From positions 124,001 through 188,000 of the forward strand of contig SHBP01000003.1 in assembly GCA_004211905.1 (NCBI GenBank): DNA of 64,000 nt, given 5' to 3'. Made by a program: the position numbers and the translations under genes. Below are positions 1-8,836 of the stretch, in pieces (within the stretch, counting starts at the first letter, position 1; each line of letters begins with the position of its first letter). Source of the DNA: SAR92 clade bacterium (GTDB lineage: Bacteria > Pseudomonadota > Gammaproteobacteria > Pseudomonadales > Porticoccaceae). Below the pieces are notes generated by a model that was given only the letters and a program-made list of their open reading frames with translations, ran no database searches and was not told the origin of the DNA.

Positions 1-756
1 CACTTCGATAAAGTTGGCCCCTGTATTTCGCTCAATTCCAATGACGTGCCCCACAGGGTACCCTGGCGGAAAACGTCCACCCAAACCTGAGCTCACAAGT
101 TGATCACCTTTCTTAATATCGGCGGTCGGAGAAATAAACCGTAGTCTCATCCTATTGTAATCTGAGGTTCCCTCCGCAATCGACCGCATACCATTTCGCA
201 GCACCTGAACAGGAATAGCATGCGTACTATCGGTTATCAATAAGGCAGTACTGTGACTTTCAAATACTGCTGTTATCTGGCCCATCAACCCTTCAGCATC
301 CAAGATAGGTTGACCAACATAAACATTATCTTCAATCCCTCTATTAACAATAAGCGTATGACTTTTTGGGCTTGGAGAAACACCGATAACCTCAGTCACC
401 AGAACGCTATCCGTTAAGAGCTCTGTGGCGTTGAGCAAAAGACGCAGGCGAAGATTCTCAGCCGCAAGCTCTGCCATCCTTTGCAATTGTCCTCGGTGAA
501 TTAAATTTTCTTGATTTAGGCGGGTATTTTCTGACTCTAGATCAGAACGATCAGATAAGATTAACTCACTCCAAGCGTTCAATTGGGATGGAATATTAGC
601 TAACCAATGCAGTGGGACTAACGCTCTATCTGAAAATCTTTCGAGAGGTTTCAGCCAATCGGTATAGGTGTGAATGCCCATCATTCCAACTGCCAAAGCA
701 ACAATTAAAAGAATCCTACGAACGATCGAAGTTGGTTTAGCGAAAACTTTGCTAAT
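1..756 (-). CDS. mreC: Rod shape-determining protein MreC (partial, C-terminus beyond the left edge)
   Basis: MreC is a periplasmic scaffold of the elongasome. It is anchored by one N-terminal membrane helix and links MreB to MreD, RodA and PBP2. The 252 visible codons read as a short basic N-terminus, a hydrophobic segment at about residues 12-25, a coiled-coil-like stretch (about 60-95, rich in E, Q, L and R) and then the beta-rich MreC core, for example the segments VIGVSPSPKSHTLIVNRG and SSGLGGRFPPGYPVGHVIG. It lies 56 bases downstream of mreB, as in most gammaproteobacteria. The reading frame is closed upstream by a TGA, and no ATG, GTG or TTG occurs before the membrane helix. The codon that aligns with the usual initiator Met is ATT (complement of 754-756), 7 bases after a GGGAG ribosome-binding site. 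Identity is confident; the start is inferred. Confidence 0.9.
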   Translation of the reverse strand, partial: MSKVFAKPTSIVRRILLIVALAVGMMGIHTYTDWLKPLERFSDRALVPLHWLANIPSQLNAWSELILSDRSDLESENTRLNQENLIHRGQLQRMAELAAENLRLRLLLNATELLTDSVLVTEVIGVSPSPKSHTLIVNRGIEDNVYVGQPILDAEGLMGQITAVFESHSTALLITDSTHAIPVQVLRNGMRSIAEGTSDYNRMRLRFISPTADIKKGDQLVSSGLGGRFPPGYPVGHVIGIERNTGANFIEV

Positions 757-768
757 GATAGTGCTCCC
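754..768 (-). promoter_or_regulatory. Ribosome-binding site and apparent ATT start codon of mreC
   Basis: On the minus strand GGGAG (complement of 764-768) precedes ATT (complement of 754-756) by 7 bases, a normal Shine-Dalgarno spacing. Reading from this ATT puts the initiator exactly where MreC proteins begin (pattern M-x-x-x-F-x-K-x-x-S). An adjacent ATC one codon upstream is the only other near-cognate candidate. Confidence 0.55.
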
Positions 769-812
769 GATAAATCAGTAGTAATAGAACTCTGAGCTAC
801 CCGACAAACCCT

Positions 813-1847
813 CTAAAAAGCTAGCTTGTTGAGCTTGCGGTTGTCCATCATGTCGAGAAATTCACCACCACCGCGGGCGACGCAAGTTAACGGCTCTTCT
901 GCAACAATGACAGGCAACCCTGTTTCGTGGGCAAGAAGCTTATCGAGGTCTTTAAGTAGCGCGCCACCACCTGTTAGTACGACCCCTGCCTCAGCAATAT
1001 CAGAGGCCAATTCCGGCGGTGACTGCTCCAAAACACGCTTAACCGCCTGAACAATTCCCACCAATGGTTCTTGAAGCGCACCGAGAATCTCATCACTGGT
1101 CAATGAAAAACGTTTTGGAATACCTTCTGCAAGGTTGCGTCCTCTCACTTCAATTTCACGAACCTCTTTTGCTAAATAGGCACCGCCAATTTCCATCTTA
1201 ATTCGCTCAGCGGTAGTATCCCCTATGACACTACCATATTCTCGCCGCACAAAATTAACGATAGCCTCATCAAACCTATCGCCTCCTATACGAACTGAAT
1301 CAGCATAAACAACACCACTTAGGGAAAGAATAGCAATTTCAGTTGTCCCTCCACCAACGTCTACTACCATAGAGCCTACCGCCTCTTCCACTGGCAGCCC
1401 AGCTCCTATAGCAGCAGCCATAGGTTCATCAATTAAATGTACTTCTCTGGCGCCAGCATGATAGGCCGCTTCTTTGATTGCCCTACGCTCAACTTCTGTC
1501 GCCATACAGGGAACACAGATGAGGACTCTTGGACTGGGAGGAAAAAAACTTGTGTCATGAACTTTTTTAATGAAATGCAAAAGCATTTTTTCTGTCACTT
1601 GGAAATCAGCAATAACACCATCTTTGAGTGGACGGATCGCAGTAATATCGCCAGGAGTCCTGCCCAGCATTCTTTTAGCATCAACGCCCACAGCATCGAC
1701 AATCTTTTGTCCCATTTGTTGTCGAATTGCAACAACTGAAGGTTCATTGAGAACAATGCCTTTCTCACGAACGTAAATAAGCGTATTTGCTGTACCTAAA
1801 TCGATCGATAAATCGCTGGAAAACATACCACGAATTCTTTTGAGCAT
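813..1847 (-). CDS. mreB: Rod shape-determining actin homologue MreB
   Basis: MreB forms membrane-bound filaments that guide lateral cell-wall synthesis. The 344 residues show the actin-fold nucleotide motifs: phosphate-1 loop DLGTANT at 16-22, phosphate-2 loop DVGGGTTE at 163-170, and the adenosine motif LTGGGALL at 291-298. The N-terminus [10 protein letters not shown] matches the amphipathic membrane-targeting start of gammaproteobacterial MreB. Length is close to the usual 347. A GGAAGG ribosome-binding site lies 6 bases before the ATG. mreC follows on the same strand, and gatC is divergent. Nothing looks truncated. Confidence 0.98.
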   Translation of the reverse strand: MLKRIRGMFSSDLSIDLGTANTLIYVREKGIVLNEPSVVAIRQQMGQKIVDAVGVDAKRMLGRTPGDITAIRPLKDGVIADFQVTEKMLLHFIKKVHDTSFFPPSPRVLICVPCMATEVERRAIKEAAYHAGAREVHLIDEPMAAAIGAGLPVEEAVGSMVVDVGGGTTEIAILSLSGVVYADSVRIGGDRFDEAIVNFVRREYGSVIGDTTAERIKMEIGGAYLAKEVREIEVRGRNLAEGIPKRFSLTSDEILGALQEPLVGIVQAVKRVLEQSPPELASDIAEAGVVLTGGGALLKDLDKLLAHETGLPVIVAEEPLTCVARGGGEFLDMMDNRKLNKLAF

Positions 1848-2159
1848 CTGTAAACCTTCCTAAGTTACAACCATCACTACCAAAGCCATGTGATAACGAT
1901 GTTTTAAAATTAACGGGTAACAGTTTAAAAACTGCTAAAAACTACATTTAGTACTCGATTCTAGCTGATCTTGAGGCAAACTTCCTACATCTATCGAGAA
2001 TTAACGTAAATTTCCCTAAAGCACTAAGTTTTATGTCTTCTAAGAAGTAATCTGAGTAACCAAATTGCGTCATTTATGGTACCTTAGCCACCCTGGTAAA
2101 GGGGAGTTTAGCGTTCCTAACCAAACTCGACGAAAATATCCCAAAAGATAGGCCAAAGA
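1848..2159. other. Divergent mreB / gatC intergenic region
   Basis: This is 312 bases of AT-rich sequence between two divergent essential operons. It must hold the promoters for both, but I find no unambiguous -35/-10 pair. A TAGAAT (minus strand, complement of 1958-1963 region) and a TATGGT near 2075 are only weak -10 candidates. No open reading frame, hairpin or repeat of note was seen. Confidence 0.6.
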
Positions 2160-2447
2160 ATGACCATTAAACGAGAAGAAATTGAAAACTTGGCGACATT
2201 ATCGCGACTTTCGATTGACGAAAAAACAATAACTGATGTAACTGATCGGCTAAGCAGTGTTTTAGATTTAGTGGACCAGCTCCAAACTGCTAACTGTGAA
2301 TCTGTGGTAAACACTTCTCGCCCGTTTCATTCATCCCAACGATTGCGTAGTGATGAGGTTACCGAAAATAATCGTCGTGAGGAATTCCAGTCTATCGCCC
2401 CTGAAATACATAACGGACTGTTTAGCGTTCCTAAAATGATAGAGTAA
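2160..2447 (+). CDS. gatC: Asp-tRNA(Asn)/Glu-tRNA(Gln) amidotransferase subunit C
   Basis: GatC is the small structural belt that wraps GatA and GatB in the amidotransferase, which converts misacylated Glu-tRNA(Gln) or Asp-tRNA(Asn). The 95-residue length is typical. The N-terminal segment with REEIENLATLSRL and the C-terminal FSVPKMIE are characteristic of the family. It is first in the gatCAB operon, 11 bases before gatA. The presence of the complex suggests indirect formation of Gln-tRNA or Asn-tRNA; which one cannot be decided without the organism's glnS and asnS content. Confidence 0.95.
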   Translation: MTIKREEIENLATLSRLSIDEKTITDVTDRLSSVLDLVDQLQTANCESVVNTSRPFHSSQRLRSDEVTENNRREEFQSIAPEIHNGLFSVPKMIE

Positions 2448-2458
2448 CCGGATAAATA

Positions 2459-3913
2459 ATGCACAATCTAACTATCGCCGAGCTCATCAAAGGGCTACAA
2501 AACAAAGAATTTTCGAGCGTTGAGCTAACTCAACACTTTCTTGATCGTATTAGCCAAATAAATGATCAACTTAATGCCGTGATTACGGTAACTGCTGCCC
2601 AGGCTCTCAAAGCGGCGGCTTTAGCTGATGAACAGCTTGCGCAAGGAAAAGCACACCCTATGTGTGGAATACCTCTTCTCCATAAAGATATTTTTTGCAC
2701 TCGAGGCGTAAGAACCAGCTGTGGATCAAAAATGTTAGATAATTTTGTGCCTCCATACAATGCAACAGTGGTGGAAAATTTTGAGCAGGCTGGCGCAGTC
2801 ATGCTGGGTAAAACCAATATGGATGAATTTGCCATGGGCTCATCTAATGAAACAAGTTTTTATGGCCCAGTAAAGAACCCTTGGGCCACAGATTCTGTGC
2901 CGGGAGGCTCTTCCGGAGGCTCTGCAGCAGCCATTGCTGCGAGACTTGCCCCTGGGGCTACTGCGACTGATACTGGTGGTTCAATTCGTCAACCAGCCGC
3001 TCTTTGCGGGATTAGCGGGCTGAAGCCAACCTACGGACGTGTTTCTCGTTGGGGTATGATTGCGTTTGCATCAAGTTTGGATCAAGCAGGTCCTATGGCG
3101 CGTACAGCAGAAGACTGTGCAATATTGCTGAATTGTATGGCTAGTTTCGATGAAAAAGACTCAACATCTGTAGAAAAAGATGTTCCTGATTATAGCGCTT
3201 CTTTAAGTGCTTCGATCAAAGGCCTAAGAATAGGGATTCCCCGAGAATACTTCTCAGAGGGTCTCCATCCGGGCACTCAGGACGCCGTTAGAACAGCCCT
3301 TGGGCAGCTAGAGTCTGAAGGTGCCGAGTTAGTTGATATAAACTTGCCAAATTCCAGTCTGTCTGTTCCCGCGTATTATGTTATTGCGCCGGCAGAGGCC
3401 TCTGCCAATTTATCGAGATTTGATGGCGTCAAATATGGCTATCGTTGTGAGAATCCAAAAGACCTGCAGGACCTGTACTGTCGAACTCGGTCAGAAGGCT
3501 TCGGTGAAGAAGTTCAAAGACGCATTCTAATTGGAACCTATTGCCTATCCGCAGGATATTATGATGCTTATTATGGCAAGGCTCAGCAGGTTAGACAGCT
3601 CATTCAGCATGATTTTTCAGAGGCTTTTAAATCAGTAGATCTAATCATTGGCCCTACCTGTCCATCGCCCGCGTTCAAGTTTGGTGCCAAGGGTGATGAC
3701 CCGGTAGCGATGTACTTGGAAGATATCTACACTATCGCTACTAATCTTGCAGGCTTACCTGGAATGTCGGTTCCCTGCGGTATGGTCCAAGGTAAACCTG
3801 TAGGATTACAAATTATTGGTAATTACTTTGACGAAACGCGCATCCTAAACGCCGCACATCAGTTCCAGCAAATAACCAACTGGCACACCCAAGCTCCGGA
3901 GGGTCTGCGATGA
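2459..3913 (+). CDS. gatA: Asp-tRNA(Asn)/Glu-tRNA(Gln) amidotransferase subunit A
   Basis: GatA is the amidase subunit that hydrolyses glutamine and channels ammonia to GatB. The 484 residues carry the amidase-signature Ser-cisSer-Lys triad, seen here as Lys76 (HKD), Ser151 (in GGSSGGS, 149-155) and Ser175 (in TGGSIRQPA). Length is normal. The gene starts 11 bases after gatC, and its stop overlaps the gatB start by four bases (ATGA at 3910-3913), the classic sign of translational coupling. Confidence 0.98.
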   Translation: MHNLTIAELIKGLQNKEFSSVELTQHFLDRISQINDQLNAVITVTAAQALKAAALADEQLAQGKAHPMCGIPLLHKDIFCTRGVRTSCGSKMLDNFVPPYNATVVENFEQAGAVMLGKTNMDEFAMGSSNETSFYGPVKNPWATDSVPGGSSGGSAAAIAARLAPGATATDTGGSIRQPAALCGISGLKPTYGRVSRWGMIAFASSLDQAGPMARTAEDCAILLNCMASFDEKDSTSVEKDVPDYSASLSASIKGLRIGIPREYFSEGLHPGTQDAVRTALGQLESEGAELVDINLPNSSLSVPAYYVIAPAEASANLSRFDGVKYGYRCENPKDLQDLYCRTRSEGFGEEVQRRILIGTYCLSAGYYDAYYGKAQQVRQLIQHDFSEAFKSVDLIIGPTCPSPAFKFGAKGDDPVAMYLEDIYTIATNLAGLPGMSVPCGMVQGKPVGLQIIGNYFDETRILNAAHQFQQITNWHTQAPEGLR

Positions 3914-5367
3914 ACTGGGAAACTGTCATTGGTCTTGAAGTACACGTTCAACTTGCTACTAAAACTAAAATCTTCTCAGGAGCAAGCACTTCTTTTGGTG
4001 CCGAGCCTAACAGCCAAGCCTGCGCTATTGATCTAGCTATGCCGGGTACTTTGCCTGTTCTTAATAAGCAGGCTGTCCATTATGCGGTAATGTTTGGCTT
4101 GGCTATAGATGCTGAAATTGAGCAAGAATCTATTTTCGAAAGGAAAAATTATTTCTATCCCGATCTACCCAAAGGTTATCAGACAACACAGTTAGAGAAA
4201 CCTGTTGTTGGACGTGGCTCAGTTGTAATCCAGCTTGAAGATGGAACCAATAAGGCAATCCGTATCCACCACGCTCATCTTGAAGAAGATGCTGGGAAGT
4301 CAACTCATGAGGGAGATTTACCCCATGGTGTATCAGGTGTCGACCTAAATAGGGCAGGCACTCCGCTGATCGAAATTGTTTCTGAACCTGACATGCGTAG
4401 TGCTGAAGAGGCTGTAGCCTTTGCGAAAAAGCTGCATAATATTGTCACCTCAATAGGTATCTGCGACGGAGAGATGAGTCAAGGTAGTATGCGTTTTGAT
4501 GTTAATGTTTCGGTTCGACCTACAGGAAGTTCTACTTTAGGTACACGCACTGAAACTAAAAATCTTAACTCGTTTAAATTTATGGAAGAGGCTATCGAAC
4601 GTGAAGTAGAGCGACAGATCGATTTGATAGAAGATGGTGGAACCGTTATCCAAGAGACCCGTCTCTATAATGGCGATACTAAGGTCGCCAAATCAATGCG
4701 TAGTAAAGAAGAAGCTAATGACTATCGTTATTTTCCCTGTCCTGATTTGCTGCCCGTTATTGTGACTGATGACACTATTGAGGAGCTGCGCCGGGCTCTG
4801 CCTGAATTACCTGATGCTCGGATGGAACGTTTTATCCATGAGTACTCACTATCAACCTATGATGCGAATATATTGGCAAGTAATTCAGCTATGTCAGTAT
4901 TTTTTGAATCATCCACCGCCCGATCAGACAACCCTAAGTTAACGGCCAACTGGATGATCGGAGAACTCACTGCTCGCTTAAATAGTGAAAATTTAGACTT
5001 TGTGAATTCTCCTGTTTCAGCTGAACAACTGGCAGCTCTGGTTGTTCGTATTGCTGATAACAGCATTTCTAACAAAATGGCTAAACAAGTGTTTGATGCT
5101 ATATGGCAAGGGGAAGGTAGTGCTGACGAAATTATTGAGGCCAAAGGTCTCAAGCAAGTCTCTGATAGCGGTGCTCTTGAAGAAATAGTGACTAATGTTA
5201 TAGAGGCCAATCCAGCGATGGTTGAAGACTTTATAAACAGTGATGAAGGTAAACGAAAAAAGAAACTCGGTGGCTTTATGGGTCAAATAATGAAAGCTTC
5301 CAAGGGGCAAGCCAATCCTCAACAGGTAAATAAAATATTGCTGCAAAAGCTCAATGAGCTGTTATAG
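3910..5367 (+). CDS. gatB: Asp-tRNA(Asn)/Glu-tRNA(Gln) amidotransferase subunit B
   Basis: GatB activates the tRNA-bound Glu or Asp side chain with ATP and transfers ammonia to it. The protein has 485 residues with the family N-terminal signature [13 protein letters not shown], the [10 protein letters not shown] segment and the [12 protein letters not shown] segment. The C-terminal YqeY-like tail, which binds tRNA, ends with GGFMGQIMK and Q-VNKIL. Length is usual. It is translationally coupled to gatA. The next gene starts 14 bases later and may be read through. Confidence 0.98.
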   Translation: MNWETVIGLEVHVQLATKTKIFSGASTSFGAEPNSQACAIDLAMPGTLPVLNKQAVHYAVMFGLAIDAEIEQESIFERKNYFYPDLPKGYQTTQLEKPVVGRGSVVIQLEDGTNKAIRIHHAHLEEDAGKSTHEGDLPHGVSGVDLNRAGTPLIEIVSEPDMRSAEEAVAFAKKLHNIVTSIGICDGEMSQGSMRFDVNVSVRPTGSSTLGTRTETKNLNSFKFMEEAIEREVERQIDLIEDGGTVIQETRLYNGDTKVAKSMRSKEEANDYRYFPCPDLLPVIVTDDTIEELRRALPELPDARMERFIHEYSLSTYDANILASNSAMSVFFESSTARSDNPKLTANWMIGELTARLNSENLDFVNSPVSAEQLAALVVRIADNSISNKMAKQVFDAIWQGEGSADEIIEAKGLKQVSDSGALEEIVTNVIEANPAMVEDFINSDEGKRKKKLGGFMGQIMKASKGQANPQQVNKILLQKLNELL

Positions 5368-5381
5368 ATGAGAATACTGTA

Positions 5382-6212
5382 ATGAAAGTGACGCGGTATT
5401 CAGAAGGTTGCGGGGTGTTGATCAGCGACATTCAGCTTGCGGACCTTAGCGATACTCAGCTAGCAGATCTCCGAACAATATTTGCAGAGCATGGGCTTTT
5501 GTTTTTCCGCGATCAAGATTTTTCTCCTCAAGACCATCTACAATTTGCACAGCGTTTTGGCAGTATTGTAGTGAACAAATTTTTTAGAGCTACCGAAGAG
5601 TTCCCAGAGATTGCTGAAGTTCGGAAAGAAAAAGATCAACATACCAATATTGGTGGTGGTTGGCATACAGATCACTCCTATGATGATATTCCAGCGATGG
5701 GGTCTATCCTTGTAGCCCGCAAACTTCCAGAAACGGGAGGTGATACCCAGTTTGCCAATCTCGCTAATGCTTACGATGCGCTCTCTCCAAAGCTCAAATC
5801 ACTCATAGAGAATTTACGCGCAGTCCATTCAAACAAGCACCTGTATGGAGAAAATGGCCTTTATCGAATGACAGATTTAGCCGAGCACCTTGGGGGTATG
5901 GATCGGGTGGGTGATGCCACTCACCCAGTAGTCATTATTCATCCAGAAAGTGGCCGCAAAGTCCTCTACGTGAACCCGGGTCATACTATTCAATTTGAAG
6001 GGTGGGACTTTACTGAAAGCCGGAATATTCTTGATGAGTTATATGCCCATGTGACTCAACCTCAATTCACTTGTAGCTTTAAATGGAGTCCCGGCTCAGT
6101 AACTTTTTGGGATAACCGCTGTACCTGGCATCAAGCAAATAATGATTACCAGGGGCAAGCTAGACTAATGCATCGTATTACCTTGGCAGGGTCCGCCTTA
6201 ACAGCGGCTTAA
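5382..6212 (+). CDS. TauD/TfdA-family Fe(II)/2-oxoglutarate dioxygenase
   Basis: Members hydroxylate small substrates such as taurine, chlorophenoxyacetate, carnitine precursors or sulfonates, with 2-oxoglutarate as cosubstrate. The 276 residues contain the metal-binding facial triad: H95-x-D97 (in WHTDHS) and H250 (in FWDNRCTWHQA). Arg261/Arg265 (RLMHR) is the likely 2-oxoglutarate anchor. Length fits TauD (about 280). The gene sits 14 bases after gatB and 17 bases before a DUF2256 gene, so it could share the gat transcript. The substrate cannot be read from the sequence; no sulfonate or taurine transporter is nearby. Confidence 0.9.
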   Translation: MKVTRYSEGCGVLISDIQLADLSDTQLADLRTIFAEHGLLFFRDQDFSPQDHLQFAQRFGSIVVNKFFRATEEFPEIAEVRKEKDQHTNIGGGWHTDHSYDDIPAMGSILVARKLPETGGDTQFANLANAYDALSPKLKSLIENLRAVHSNKHLYGENGLYRMTDLAEHLGGMDRVGDATHPVVIIHPESGRKVLYVNPGHTIQFEGWDFTESRNILDELYAHVTQPQFTCSFKWSPGSVTFWDNRCTWHQANNDYQGQARLMHRITLAGSALTAA

Positions 6213-6229
6213 GTCCAAGGATACCCGCT

Positions 6230-6376
6230 ATGCGTAAAAAGGGTGATCTTCCCAAAAAACATTGCCTAAACTGCGGGCTTCTCTTCGCCTGGCGGAAAAA
6301 ATGGGCCCGGAGTTGGGAAGAGGTTCGATTTTGTTCCCAGCGATGTAAGACTGAAGCTCGGCGTAAATCAAAATAA
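6230..6376 (+). CDS. DUF2256 small zinc-ribbon-like protein (48 aa)
   Basis: A 49-codon gene fills the gap between the dioxygenase and the flavoprotein. Its product starts MRKKGDLPKKHC and has two Cys pairs, C12-x2-C15 and C35-x3-C39, with several Trp and Arg residues between them (AWRKKWARSW, VRFCSQRC). This is the pattern of the DUF2256 family, presumed zinc-binding and often found beside photolyase/cryptochrome or flavin oxidoreductase genes. It ends one base before the next ATG, so the two are probably cotranscribed. Function is unknown. Confidence 0.85.
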   Translation: MRKKGDLPKKHCLNCGLLFAWRKKWARSWEEVRFCSQRCKTEARRKSK

Positions 6377-6377
6377 G

Positions 6378-7376
6378 ATGCTAACTATGCCCAAAAAAAC
6401 GCAACACACAGATATTTTGATTATTGGCGCAGGTCTTGCCGGGTTAAGTGCTGCTTCAAAACTTAACCAACTTGATGTTGATGTGACCATTGTTGACAAG
6501 GGTAGGGGTATTGGCGGCCGTTTAGCTGGGCGCAGGATAGGTGATGCCAGCTTTGATCATGGTGCTCAGTTTATGACCACTCGTGATCCTCGGTTTGTGG
6601 CTCAAGTGAAACAATGGTTAAGTGCGGGAGTCGCTGAGGAGTGGTACAGCAGTTTCCCCGGTCAACCTAACAGCCATGCTCGCTATCGCGGAGTGCCTAC
6701 GATGACTGCAATCGCTAAGCACCTTGCAGTGGGCCTAAATATTCAAAAAGAGACTAAGGCGTTGTCTGTTGCTATTGACCATAATAATTGGGTAGTGGAA
6801 CTGGATAATGGTCGCAGGATAAATGCAAAAGCCCTCTTAATTACATCACCGGTACCACAAACCCTGGATTTACTAGCCAGCAGTGATCTCAAATTGACAG
6901 CCTCGAATCAAGCTAGGCTGGAGCGTATTAATTATGAAAGCTGTATTGCCGTTATGGCAATTCTGGACCAACCTAGTTTTATCGATCCACCAGGTGCTCT
7001 AGCATTTGATAAGGGCCCAATCGCATGGATCAGCGATAACTTACAAAAAGGAGTTTCTGTCATTCCGTCGGTAACCATTCATGGTAGTGGTGATTTTAGT
7101 CACAAACACTTTGGCCATAAGCGAGATGAAATTGGTCAACAACTAATTAACGCTGCCAAGCCTTATTTGGGAGCTAACATCGTTGATTTTGAAGTGCACG
7201 GTTGGCGCTACAGCAAGCCAGTGGTCGTTGACCCAAGCCCCTGCATGGTAGCTAGCGAGGCAACAGAACTGCCAACTTTAGTTCTAGCAGGCGATGCGTT
7301 TGCGGGACCTCGTGTTGAAGGCGCAGTGATTTCTGGATGGGCTGCAGCAGATTTTCTTACCAGCTCATTAAGGTAG
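6378..7376 (+). CDS. FAD-dependent amine oxidase/renalase-like protein
   Basis: The 332 residues start with an ADP-binding Rossmann fold (GxGxxG at 17-22 within IIGAGLAGLS), followed by GRGIGGRLAGRR and the DHGAQFMT motif at 60-67. These are typical of the renalase branch of the flavin amine-oxidase superfamily. The C-terminus carries the second FAD motif (VLAGDAFAGPRVEGAVISGW). Bacterial renalases oxidise isomeric dihydro-NAD(P) forms, but this assignment is by family only. The ATG at 6378 directly follows the DUF2256 stop; ATG at 6387 (MPKKTQ) is an alternative start. No photolyase gene is present in the window. Confidence 0.8.
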   Translation: MLTMPKKTQHTDILIIGAGLAGLSAASKLNQLDVDVTIVDKGRGIGGRLAGRRIGDASFDHGAQFMTTRDPRFVAQVKQWLSAGVAEEWYSSFPGQPNSHARYRGVPTMTAIAKHLAVGLNIQKETKALSVAIDHNNWVVELDNGRRINAKALLITSPVPQTLDLLASSDLKLTASNQARLERINYESCIAVMAILDQPSFIDPPGALAFDKGPIAWISDNLQKGVSVIPSVTIHGSGDFSHKHFGHKRDEIGQQLINAAKPYLGANIVDFEVHGWRYSKPVVVDPSPCMVASEATELPTLVLAGDAFAGPRVEGAVISGWAAADFLTSSLR

Positions 7377-7466
7377 ATCTATGAACCACTGTAACTCCCT
7401 AGACAGCAGACTACTCTCACCGGTTATAATATTGTTCTCTCTATCCGGTAAAAGTAATCTCTTTCG

Positions 7467-8045
7467 ATGACAATTGAGTCAAATCTTCATACACGCAGTG
7501 AATCTTCATGCGAACTCTGTCGTTCTACTGACGAACTGCAAATTTTTGCTGTTCCTCCATTTGAAAGTACTGAGCCGGATTATTGCCTGCTCATCTGCAA
7601 AATATGCGATGATCATTTAACAGGCTCATCATCAATGGATGTGAATTATTGGCGCTGCCTTAATGACACGATGTGGAGTCAAGTTCGACCTGTACAGATA
7701 ATGACATGGCGTCTTTTAACAAAACTGAACCCTGAGCCCTGGGCTCAGGACCTGCTTGATATGTTGTACCTAGAAGATGATACTTTAGCTCTGGCCAAAA
7801 ATGGAACCTTTGACGATGACGCACCTACTGTTAAACATAAAGACAGTAATGGTGCTCTACTAAAGGCAGGCGATTCAGTTACACTGATTAAAGACTTAAA
7901 TGTTAAAGGTGTGAGCTTCACTGCCAAACGCGGAACTGCAGTGCGTAACATCTCTTTAGTTGAAGACAATTCAGAACAGCTAGAAGGCCGAATAAACGGT
8001 ACTCAAATCATCATATTAACTAAATTTGTAAAGAGGGTTAACTAA
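7467..8045 (+). CDS. PhnA-domain zinc-ribbon protein
   Basis: The 192 residues have an N-terminal zinc ribbon with C15-x2-C18 and C44-x2-C47. The C-terminal PhnA domain (about 125-190) has the family pattern D-x-NG-x-LL-x-GD-x-V-x-L-IKDL-x-VKG, and the fold ends in FVKR. The family was named for a gene beside the E. coli phosphonate operon, but PhnA/YjdM itself is not needed for phosphonate breakdown, and no phn gene is present here. Its stop and the aldolase start overlap by one base (TAATG), so the pair is cotranscribed. Function remains unknown. Confidence 0.8.
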   Translation: MTIESNLHTRSESSCELCRSTDELQIFAVPPFESTEPDYCLLICKICDDHLTGSSSMDVNYWRCLNDTMWSQVRPVQIMTWRLLTKLNPEPWAQDLLDMLYLEDDTLALAKNGTFDDDAPTVKHKDSNGALLKAGDSVTLIKDLNVKGVSFTAKRGTAVRNISLVEDNSEQLEGRINGTQIIILTKFVKRVN

Positions 8046-8779
8046 TGGAAAAAACTGAACAAGAACTCCGAGTCGAGCTGGCTGCCTGCTATAGAATCTT
8101 CGACTACTTAGGCTGGACGGAGCTTATTTACAACCATATTACCGTCAAGCTTCCAGGGAACGACCATCATTTTTTGATCAATCCTTACGGGCTGCACTAC
8201 AGCGAGGTAACCGCCTCTAATCTAGTCAAGGTTGATATTGATGGCAATATAATGGAAGACACAGAATATACCGTAAACCCTGCTGGCATTCTTATCCATA
8301 CTGCGGTCCACGGTGCCAGAGAGGATGTGCAATGTATTACCCACACGCACACTGATGCGGGAATGGCCGTAGCCTGTTCAACAGAAGGTCTGCGCACTGA
8401 CAACTTTTACTCAGCGCTACTTCAAAACAGAGTGGCCTACCATGACTTTGAGGGTCTTACCGTCCTAGATGATGAAAAGCCTCGTTTAATCGCCAACATT
8501 GGGAATAAAAATCTACTTATTCTGCGCAATCACGGTTTACTAACCTGTGGTCGTTCAATTCCGGAGGCTTTTTACAACATGTGGGCTCTTCAGAGATCTT
8601 GTGAGGTCCAAGTCGCTTGTGATGCTACAGGGAAAAATATTATTCCAGTGAGTGACGAAATTCTTGCCAAAGCGGAACAACTGATGACTATTCAGTCAGC
8701 GGGCACACCGTCTGGACAATTGGAATTTAGTGCTCTGGTCCGCCTGATTGACAAGATTGATCCTTCCTATAAAAATTAA
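8045..8779 (+). CDS. Class II aldolase/adducin-family protein
   Basis: The 244-residue product has the zinc-binding histidines of class II aldolases: H100-x-H102 (in ITHTHTDAG) and H163 (in LRNHGLL). Relatives include fuculose-phosphate aldolase, ribulose-phosphate epimerase and methylthioribulose-phosphate dehydratase, as well as adducin-like proteins of unknown activity. The long form with an N-terminal RIFDYLGWTELIYNHIT segment resembles the adducin-like subgroup more than the sugar aldolases. It is the last gene of the plus-strand run and is followed by a strong terminator. The substrate is unknown. Confidence 0.85.
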   Translation: MEKTEQELRVELAACYRIFDYLGWTELIYNHITVKLPGNDHHFLINPYGLHYSEVTASNLVKVDIDGNIMEDTEYTVNPAGILIHTAVHGAREDVQCITHTHTDAGMAVACSTEGLRTDNFYSALLQNRVAYHDFEGLTVLDDEKPRLIANIGNKNLLILRNHGLLTCGRSIPEAFYNMWALQRSCEVQVACDATGKNIIPVSDEILAKAEQLMTIQSAGTPSGQLEFSALVRLIDKIDPSYKN

Positions 8780-8787
8780 CCAAACCT

Positions 8788-8821
8788 AATAGAAACGCCC
8801 CGAAAAAGGGGCGTTTCTATT
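8788..8821. terminator. Bidirectional intrinsic terminator between convergent genes
   Basis: A perfect 14-bp inverted repeat (8788-8801 and 8808-8821) encloses the 6-base loop GAAAAA. The stem core is ACGCCCC/GGGGCGT with an AAT/ATT outer end. It serves the class II aldolase on plus and the acyl-CoA dehydrogenase on minus, with T-rich sequence on both exits. Confidence 0.9.
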
Positions 8822-8836
8822 GTCTTATTCTGCAAA

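Noticed and set aside
1..768. Frameshift in the mreC start region
   Set aside because: The frame from the ATT matches the expected MreC N-terminus without interruption, and the ribosome-binding site is correctly spaced, so a non-standard start explains the data better than an indel; a point error is still possible.
1437..1776. Plus-strand open frames opposite mreB
   Set aside because: They are mirror frames of a highly conserved gene and their products resemble no protein family.
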